35,758 nt of DNA from Clostridia bacterium (GTDB lineage: Bacteria; Bacillota_A; Clostridia; Oscillospirales; CAG-272), in NCBI GenBank assembly GCA_017542695.1, contig JAFXWT010000368.1, positions 1 to 35,758 on the forward strand. Direction: 5' to 3'. Below the pieces are notes generated by a model that was not told where the DNA came from, did not search any database, and saw only the letters and a program-made list of their open reading frames with translations. This document shows, piece after piece, positions 30,930 to 35,758 of the stretch. The stretch's first letter is position 1; the number at the start of each line of letters is the position of its first letter. The translations under genes and the position numbers were made by a program.

Positions 30930-31991
30930 TTAAAACGTTTCTTTTATAACTTCGTTTCTCTTCGCCGATTCAAACGCCAGCTCCATGACTTTCATCACGC
31001 GCATGACCTCGGACTCTTTGACGAACGGTTCCTCGTTGCCTTTGGCGGCCTCCATGAACTTCTGATAAAAACCGATGAAATCCGACGGTTCGTCAAGCGG
31101 GATTGTGAACTGCTCGATTGATTTTTCGGTGCGCGGGCTCATCGTCTTTGTAAATCCGTTGCCTGCCTCGATGCCTTTGATGTCCTTGTCTACGCGCTCT
31201 TTGACAAGCGTGTAGCGGCATCCCTCGTTCGGATCCCAGTTCTGGATATTCGCCGTGCCGTTCGTTCCGTATACCTGCCAGCGCGGGAGCGGAATGAACG
31301 TGTTCGTCCCGATCGTGATCCTGTAAACGAGTCCTGATTCAAAGCCGATGTTCAGCTCGAATCCGTCGTCGCAGTCTTCACCGAGTATGTACGACATACG
31401 GCAGTAGATGTATGTGATCTTTTCCTTTATCATATAAAGCGCCTGGTCGATCATGTGAACGCCCCAGTCGAGCATCATGCCGCCGCCCGACGCTTTTTTG
31501 CGTCTCCACTCGCCCGGGATGCCGTTTGAACCCATTACTCTCGATTCAAAACGGTAGACGTCGCCGAGCGTTTTTTTCTCATATAGCTTTTTTATCGTGA
31601 CAAAATCTCTGTCCCAGCGGCGATTCTGGTGCACCTCAAAGAGTACGCCGTTTTTCTTTGCCGCGTCGTACATCATTTTCGCCTCGGCGCTGTTTAACGC
31701 GATCGGTTTTTCGGATATGACGTGCTTGCCGGCGTTTGCGGCGCGCACCGTGTATTCGCAGTGAAAATTGTTCGGCGTTGCGACGAGCACAATGTCGACG
31801 TTTTTGTCGGCGAGAAGCGCGTCGGCGCTCTCGTAAGCGATGAGCCCGTGTTCGCGGGCGACTTCCATTCGCGCAGGATCGATGTCGTAAACGCCGATGA
31901 CGTCGATATCGTATCCCTGCTCCTTGACGCTTTTGATTTTTCTTTCGTGGTATCCGGCCATGCCGCCGTATCCTATAATTGCTACATTCAT
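30930..31991 (-). CDS. Gfo/Idh/MocA family oxidoreductase
   Basis: Predicted NAD(P)-dependent dehydrogenase of a sugar or cyclitol. The 353 residues start with the Rossmann motif VAIIGYGGMAGYHE (3-16), contain ATPNNFH (71-77), the catalytic-lysine motif ISEKPIAL (92-99, Lys95), and GGGMMLDWGVHMIDQALYM (169-187) with Asp175 and His179. Length is normal. No clear Shine-Dalgarno sequence precedes ATG 31991; the upstream 15 bases are AT-rich. It is 83 bases downstream of the small acidic membrane protein gene and may share its promoter. The intergenic space before the isomerase carries an ATTCAAA/TTTGAAT inverted repeat. Confidence 0.88.
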   Translation of the reverse strand: MNVAIIGYGGMAGYHERKIKSVKEQGYDIDVIGVYDIDPARMEVAREHGLIAYESADALLADKNVDIVLVATPNNFHCEYTVRAANAGKHVISEKPIALNSAEAKMMYDAAKKNGVLFEVHQNRRWDRDFVTIKKLYEKKTLGDVYRFESRVMGSNGIPGEWRRKKASGGGMMLDWGVHMIDQALYMIKEKITYIYCRMSYILGEDCDDGFELNIGFESGLVYRITIGTNTFIPLPRWQVYGTNGTANIQNWDPNEGCRYTLVKERVDKDIKGIEAGNGFTKTMSPRTEKSIEQFTIPLDEPSDFIGFYQKFMEAAKGNEEPFVKESEVMRVMKVMELAFESAKRNEVIKETF

Positions 31992-32074
31992 TTTAATTTA
32001 ATCACACTTTCTTTTTGCTCCGAGAAAAAAGGCACAACCGCGGGCGATCATGCCTTTCTCTCGCAAATTGCCGT

Positions 32075-32323
32075 TTATTCTTCGGTTTTTTCTTCTTCGA
32101 CGTCTTCTTCGGACTCCTCGTCCCTGTCGCCGTCGTCTTCGTTGCTGTCTTCGGTTTCGTCGTCCTTCACGTCCTCGACCGCTACGGAGAGGCAGATGGA
32201 TTTGTGGAAAACCTTTTCAAGCACGATCTTGACCGCCGCGAGTATGGCGACGATCGCGATGCATTTGAGCACGATTTTTCCGATGAGTGTACTGAGAGAG
32301 AACCCTCTTTCGTTTTCTTCCAT
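32075..32323 (-). CDS. Small membrane protein with a highly acidic tail, unknown function
   Basis: The 82-residue protein has one clear membrane helix (about 10-36, LSTLIGKIVLKCIAIVAILA region) followed by a tail of which most residues from 51 onward are Asp or Glu. A near-perfect AGGAGG (32337-32332) and a consensus promoter (32368-32396) show it is a real gene. No family is recognised. The acidic tail, presumably on one face of the membrane, could bind cations or a basic protein; that is speculation. It lies upstream of the Gfo/Idh/MocA gene on the same strand and divergent from the 577-residue protein gene. Confidence 0.8.
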   Translation of the reverse strand: MEENERGFSLSTLIGKIVLKCIAIVAILAAVKIVLEKVFHKSICLSVAVEDVKDDETEDSNEDDGDRDEESEEDVEEEKTEE

Positions 32324-32367
32324 GACAAAAAACCTCCTGAAAATAGTATTTTTTATTGTCTGAATTC

Positions 32368-32396
32368 ATTTTATCACAGTTATTCGTTTTTGTCAA
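32368..32396 (-). promoter_or_regulatory. Sigma-A promoter of the small acidic membrane protein
   Basis: On the minus strand TTGACA (32396-32391) and TAAAAT (32373-32368) are 17 bases apart. It may also drive the dehydrogenase and isomerase genes downstream. Confidence 0.82.
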
Positions 32397-32438
32397 TTTA
32401 TCTTTGCTTTTTTTATTATTTTTTATGTATTTTTGATG

Positions 32439-32467
32439 TTGACAATTATGTTTTCATAGTGTATAAT
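32439..32467 (+). promoter_or_regulatory. Consensus sigma-A promoter of the 577-residue protein gene
   Basis: TTGACA (32439-32444) and TATAAT (32462-32467) are 17 bases apart, a full consensus match. It is divergent from the promoter at 32368-32396, with 42 bases between the -35 elements. Confidence 0.88.
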
Positions 32468-32497
32468 GCGGGGGAATGCGGAAATTCGGAGGGTATT

Positions 32498-34231
32498 ATG
32501 AATTTCGAAAAAATTTACCGTGATGGCGTCGAAAATCTCGACAGCTGGGATGAAACCGTTCCCGAACGATTTATCGTCAAGGACGAAAACAGCGAATATT
32601 TCGGGCAGTATGCGTCACTACAGATGATTCCCGAAAACAACGAGATGAGTATAGTCAAAACGGCGATCTGCTGCTACTGCTGCAAGGACAGCAGACATTA
32701 TAAGGATAGAAAACTTCTCGACATGATCGAAAAGTATTCACGCATCAGCATTTCAAAGCTCAACGATGACGGAACGAACACGATGTTTCAGTCCAACTTT
32801 CGCACGGGTGAGCAGTTCGGCACGGAGCACCTTTCGCGCGCTTTGCTCGTATTCAATAAATATCTTGATAAAAACGACGCGGACGAGGTGCGCGCTCACA
32901 AAGCGGCATGCGAGCTTGTCGAGCGTCTTGCCGTCGGATGCCTGAACGGCGGATTCCACACGCCGAACCATCGCTGGGTTGAAACGGCGGGACTTCTCAC
33001 GGCGCGCCGCGCGCTGATGGATGCGGGATTCACGACATACACGGATAAAATGCTCGAAAAGTCGAACAAATATCTTGCCGAAGGCGTCGACTGCGACGAG
33101 GTCGGCGAATGGTCGGAGCGCTCCGCGGGAATGTATAACGAGCACTGCGACCGCGTTTTTCTCAACATCTACGAGATGACGGGGAACGAGGAATACTTCG
33201 ACGCTGTGTACCGTAACCTCATGCTCATGCGCTATTATATAGATGAAGATTTTGCGATGTTCACGCAGAACTCTCACCGAAAGGACAAGGGCGAGGTCGG
33301 CAGTATGCCGCTGTTTTACAAGGCGAAAACGTATTATGCCGAAATTTATTTGCAGGACTACATCCGCGCCGCTTATATCAAAAAAGATGCTTTGCTTGCA
33401 ACAGTCGCGCACGATATATTTGACCGCGCTTCGTTTGACAGGCACCGAGTTCTCTGGGAGATCGAATCGTTCTTGCTTTGCCCCGAAATGATCACTTGGG
33501 AGTTTGACAAGATCGAAGGCGCCATCCCGTCGGAATTTGAGCTGTATCAGCCGAAATCGAACATAGTGCGCAAAAAGACGAATGAAGCGATATATTCTCT
33601 CATTGCGAAAAACCCGTCTTTTATGCACATAGAGTCTCGCGGCATACACATAAAAATGCGCCTCTGCTCGTCGTTTTTCGCGGTCGCGCAGTTCATCCCG
33701 CAGAAGCTCGAAAAGACCGAGCGCGGCTATAAGCTCGAAATGATCGCGCACGGCGAGTACAAACTCCCGCTCGATAATCCCGACGGCGTGACGACGAAAG
33801 AATACTGGACCATCGACTACAAGGCGCGCAAAGCCATCCAGCAGATAGACCTCGATATGAGCGTCGAGACCGTGTTCACCGACGACGGCGCGGACTTTTA
33901 CGTTTCCGTCACCGGCTGCGACCAAGTTCCGACAAAGCTCGAATTTGCGATAAATCCCGGACTTCTCTGCGAAGTCGGCGACGCCGCGATGATGACGAAA
34001 TCAGGCGGCTCGATCTTCTCTCGCGGCACGACGCTTCGCCTCGAAAGCGCGGGCGGCAGCGTGTGCGAGATCGACGGACTTTTCTGCACTCACCTCTACG
34101 CCGAAGATATGCGCGGCTCGCTCGATCCGATCGAGGGCGCGTTCACGGTCTACGCAACGGACTTCGCCCCGTTTGAAAAGAAGATCTCGATGAAATTTTC
34201 AAAGGCAAAAGGACCGAGAGTATTCAAATGA
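32498..34231 (+). CDS. Unknown 577-residue protein, possible alpha/alpha-toroid polysaccharide lyase or hydrolase
   Basis: I do not recognise the family with certainty. Residues 1 to about 390 are largely helical and contain His/Trp/Glu-rich motifs typical of a toroid active site: NGGFHTPNHRWVETAGLL (150-167) and GEWSERSAGMYNEHCDRV (203-220). Residues from about 395 look like a beta-sandwich with FAINPGLLCEVGDAAMM, GGSIFSRGTTLRLESAGG and DLC-like strands near the end. This two-domain plan recalls heparinase II/III-like lyases, but no signal peptide is present, so it would be cytoplasmic. GGAGGG (32488-32493) sets the start at ATG 32498, although the frame is open further upstream through the promoter. 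It adjoins sugar-oxidation genes on the other strand. Confidence 0.7.
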   Translation: MNFEKIYRDGVENLDSWDETVPERFIVKDENSEYFGQYASLQMIPENNEMSIVKTAICCYCCKDSRHYKDRKLLDMIEKYSRISISKLNDDGTNTMFQSNFRTGEQFGTEHLSRALLVFNKYLDKNDADEVRAHKAACELVERLAVGCLNGGFHTPNHRWVETAGLLTARRALMDAGFTTYTDKMLEKSNKYLAEGVDCDEVGEWSERSAGMYNEHCDRVFLNIYEMTGNEEYFDAVYRNLMLMRYYIDEDFAMFTQNSHRKDKGEVGSMPLFYKAKTYYAEIYLQDYIRAAYIKKDALLATVAHDIFDRASFDRHRVLWEIESFLLCPEMITWEFDKIEGAIPSEFELYQPKSNIVRKKTNEAIYSLIAKNPSFMHIESRGIHIKMRLCSSFFAVAQFIPQKLEKTERGYKLEMIAHGEYKLPLDNPDGVTTKEYWTIDYKARKAIQQIDLDMSVETVFTDDGADFYVSVTGCDQVPTKLEFAINPGLLCEVGDAAMMTKSGGSIFSRGTTLRLESAGGSVCEIDGLFCTHLYAEDMRGSLDPIEGAFTVYATDFAPFEKKISMKFSKAKGPRVFK

Positions 34232-34264
34232 TCCCGCCTTCTCTATCAGGAAAAGTTATATGCA

Positions 34265-34292
34265 AAAAAATCCCGCCGCGGCGGGATTTTTT
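34265..34292. terminator. Bidirectional terminator between the 577-residue protein gene and mnmA
   Basis: Twelve-bp stem AAAAAATCCCGC (34265-34276) with GCGGGATTTTTT (34281-34292), CGCG loop. Confidence 0.9.
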
Positions 34293-34297
34293 GATTT

Positions 34298-34331
34298 TAT
34301 ATATTTGTATAAAATAACAATACAACCGTAT
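34298..34331. repeat. Two degenerate AT-rich palindromes
   Basis: TATATA-TT-TGTATA (34298-34311) and ATACA-AC-CGTAT (34320-34331) each differ by one base from the ATACA-NN-TGTAT core seen at 23984-24033 and 28623-28636. They lie six bases after a terminator, between convergent genes. Confidence 0.5.
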
Positions 34332-34339
34332 AAAACGAG

Positions 34340-35404
34340 CTAAATTATCGTCCCGCCGCCGATGACGACGTCGCCGTCGTATAGCACGGCGGACTGCCCG
34401 GGCGTGATCGCGCGCTGCGGCGCGTCGAACACGATCCTGACCTTGCCGTCGCACTCGGGATATGCCGTCGCGGGCTGTTCCTTCTGGCGATAACGCACCT
34501 TCGCGGCACAGCGGAACGGCTCGGTCGGAATTTCTCCCGAAATGAAATTGAAATCGTCGACGATCGCCGCGAAGGAGAAAAGATCGCTGTCTTCTCCGAG
34601 CGTGACGGTGTTGTTTTGAACGTCGATCTTCGTCACGTAAAGCGGCGTCGCGGCGGAAATGCCGAGGCCTTTTCGCTGACCGATCGTGTAGTGGATGACT
34701 CCCTTGTGCCTGCCGAGGACATTGCCGTTTTTGTCGATAAAGTCCCCCTCCTTATAAGTTTTTCCCGTGTTGAGCTCGATCACACGGGCGTAATCGCCGT
34801 CGGGAACGAAGCAGATATCCTGACTGTCGGGCTTTTGCGCGTTGATGAATCCGCATTTTTCGGCGATCGCGCGCGTCCGGCTCTTTTCAAGTTCGCCGAG
34901 AGGGAAGAGTGTATGCGCGAGGATGTCCTGCGTCAGATTGTAGAGAACATAGCTCTGATCCTTCGACGCGTCGAGTGCTTTTTTCAGCACGTATTTTTCG
35001 CCTTCCTTATATATACGCGCGTAATGCCCCGTCACAATAAAGTCGCATCCGAGTATTTCCGCGCGTTCGCGGAGCTTCGCAAATTTCATATATCTGTTGC
35101 AGTCGATGCACGGATTGGGTGTGCGGCCGCATTCGTAGGAGCGGATGAATTTGCAGATGATTTTTTCCCTGAAATCGTCGGAGAAGTTGAAAACGTAATA
35201 CGGCATGCCGAGCTTTGCCGCGACGCTTTTCGCGTCCTCCACGTCGTCGAGCGAACAGCAGGTTTTTTCTTTTGAAACGCCCGCGTCGGCATTGTCGTAA
35301 AGCTTCATCGTACAGCCGACGCAGTCGAAGCCGTTTTCTTTCATTATGTACGCGGCTACGCTCGAATCGACTCCGCCGCTCATTGCGATAAGTGCTTTTG
35401 CCAT
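34340..35404 (-). CDS. mnmA: tRNA-specific 2-thiouridylase MnmA
   Basis: Thiolates the wobble uridine (U34) of tRNAs for Lys, Glu and Gln, using sulfur from a cysteine desulfurase. The 354-residue protein has the PP-loop SGGVDSS (9-15), the catalytic cysteine pair Cys99 (TPNPCIDCNRYMKF) and Cys198 (DSQDICFVPDGDY), the tRNA-recognition GHYARI (126-131) and KDQSYVLYNL (148-157), then a beta-barrel C-terminal domain with HKGVIHYTIGQRKGLGI and ending AITPGQSAVLYDGDVVIGGG. GAGGA (35416-35412) is eight bases before the start. The window's cysteine desulfurase is 11 kb away in another operon and need not be its donor. Confidence 0.95.
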   Translation of the reverse strand: MAKALIAMSGGVDSSVAAYIMKENGFDCVGCTMKLYDNADAGVSKEKTCCSLDDVEDAKSVAAKLGMPYYVFNFSDDFREKIICKFIRSYECGRTPNPCIDCNRYMKFAKLRERAEILGCDFIVTGHYARIYKEGEKYVLKKALDASKDQSYVLYNLTQDILAHTLFPLGELEKSRTRAIAEKCGFINAQKPDSQDICFVPDGDYARVIELNTGKTYKEGDFIDKNGNVLGRHKGVIHYTIGQRKGLGISAATPLYVTKIDVQNNTVTLGEDSDLFSFAAIVDDFNFISGEIPTEPFRCAAKVRYRQKEQPATAYPECDGKVRIVFDAPQRAITPGQSAVLYDGDVVIGGGTII

Positions 35405-35433
35405 GATTTTTTCCTCGCTTGTTTTATTGCTTT

Positions 35434-35462
35434 ATTTTACATTCTTTTTGCGGTAATGTCAA
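35434..35462 (-). promoter_or_regulatory. Sigma-A promoter of mnmA
   Basis: On the minus strand TTGACA (35462-35457) and TAAAAT (35439-35434) are 17 bases apart. Confidence 0.82.
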
Positions 35463-35495
35463 GGATATGGAGAAAAATGAAAAAGAGAATTACGA

Positions 35496-35522
35496 CGGGC
35501 GGCAACGCAGGGCCGCCCCTAC
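35496..35522 (-). repeat. REP-like palindrome D, near the end of the window
   Basis: On the minus strand it begins GTAGGGGCGGC and closes GCCGCCCG, with stem GGGCGGC/GCCGCCC (35497-35503 with 35512-35518). It shares the GTAGGGGCG head with the RAYT-associated copies at 21342-21751, but has a longer and different loop. Confidence 0.7.
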
Positions 35523-35758
35523 GACAACCCCTCAGGCGCTTCGCGCCAGCTCCCCTTGCACAGAGGCGCCTTTTTTCGTCGCCGTCAGCGCAGAGTACTG
35601 CGACAATATCCGCGCTACCGCGCAGCGCGTGCCACGGCTTGATATAGACGCCACCTTTGCGGCGCTCCGACGGTGAATTTTGCAAAGCAAAATTCAAAAA
35701 CCAAAGCCGCGGTGCGGCGACGTTTTAGGCGGGGAGCAAACGTCGCTGCATATTATCA
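35523..35758. repeat. Composite array of hairpins, interspersed repeat
   Basis: No convincing gene is present. Inverted repeats follow one another: GGCGC-TTC-GCGCC (35535-35547), a GGCGCC followed by six T (35565-35576), GAATTTTGC-AAA-GCAAAATTC (35675-35695), and GCGACGTTT with AAACGTCGC (35717-35725 with 35738-35746), extendable to 13 pairs. The segment around CCCCTCAGGCGCTTCGCGCC resembles interspersed repeats I recall from clostridial genomes. The element probably continues past the window end. Confidence 0.55.

Noticed and set aside
32015..32497. N-terminal extension of the 577-residue protein, upstream through 32498
   Set aside because: The extension would run across the divergent small protein gene and through the promoter; GGAGGG sets the start at 32498.
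35437..35697. Minus-strand open frame of 86 codons at the window end
   Set aside because: It is composed of the hairpin repeats and overlaps the mnmA promoter; the peptide is what one gets by translating this interspersed repeat.
1..35758. tRNA or rRNA genes
   Set aside because: I looked for CCA-ended cloverleaf patterns and conserved rRNA blocks by eye and saw none; a tRNAscan run would be decisive.

Overview
The window reads as chromosomal DNA of an anaerobic, spore-forming member of the Clostridia, probably an uncultured gut lineage. The evidence is an intact sigK, a spoIIR, Firmicutes-type GGAGG ribosome binding sites, a HrcA/CIRCE element, a FakAB-PlsX-AcpP lipid operon, and dispersed hairpin repeats of the kind common in gut Clostridia. 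Many intergenic gaps hold sigma-A promoters with near-consensus hexamers and almost always a 17-base spacer. I see no rRNA, tRNA, CRISPR array, prophage or integrative element.

Layout. 1-5160: tail of an unknown gene, a GH29 alpha-fucosidase and sigK on the minus strand; a CE4 polysaccharide deacetylase and a GH2 beta-mannosidase on the plus strand. 5161-6066: an unusual gene whose N-terminus resembles the PLMP/RRXRR module of IscB-like proteins. Its leader carries two degenerate copies of its own start region. 6067-8895: lipid kinase and HMA metal-binding protein (minus), Ppx/GppA phosphatase (plus), and SpoIIR (minus). 9059-14119: operon fakA-fakB-GNAT-plsX-acpP, which would activate exogenous fatty acids to acyl-phosphate and move them to acyl-ACP. 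14220-18908: asnS, an aspartate-type aminotransferase, then ddl-coaW with a 4-base overlap. 18950-21751: CPA2 antiporter and MgtC-family protein, followed by a REP-associated (RAYT) transposase with REP-like palindromes inside and beside its reading frame. 21804-22515: lipoprotein. 22521-24033: DUF3343-like protein plus cysteine desulfurase, and hsp20 (all minus). 24469-28616: CIRCE element, a strong promoter, a GC-rich structured leader and a heterodimeric ABC exporter. 28623-34331: a carbohydrate-related group (URO-D family protein, sugar isomerase, Gfo/Idh/MocA dehydrogenase, small acidic membrane protein, and a divergent 577-residue protein of unknown family). 34340-35758: mnmA (minus), preceded by a composite array of hairpin repeats running to the window end.

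Most novel candidates: (1) the PLMP-like gene with its triplicated initiation-region repeats and a strong in-frame internal start; (2) REP palindromes inside the RAYT coding sequence that show paired compensatory changes; (3) the roughly 170-nucleotide structured leader, with a six-codon upstream ORF, before the ABC exporter. All functional calls come from reading motifs by eye; no database search was run.
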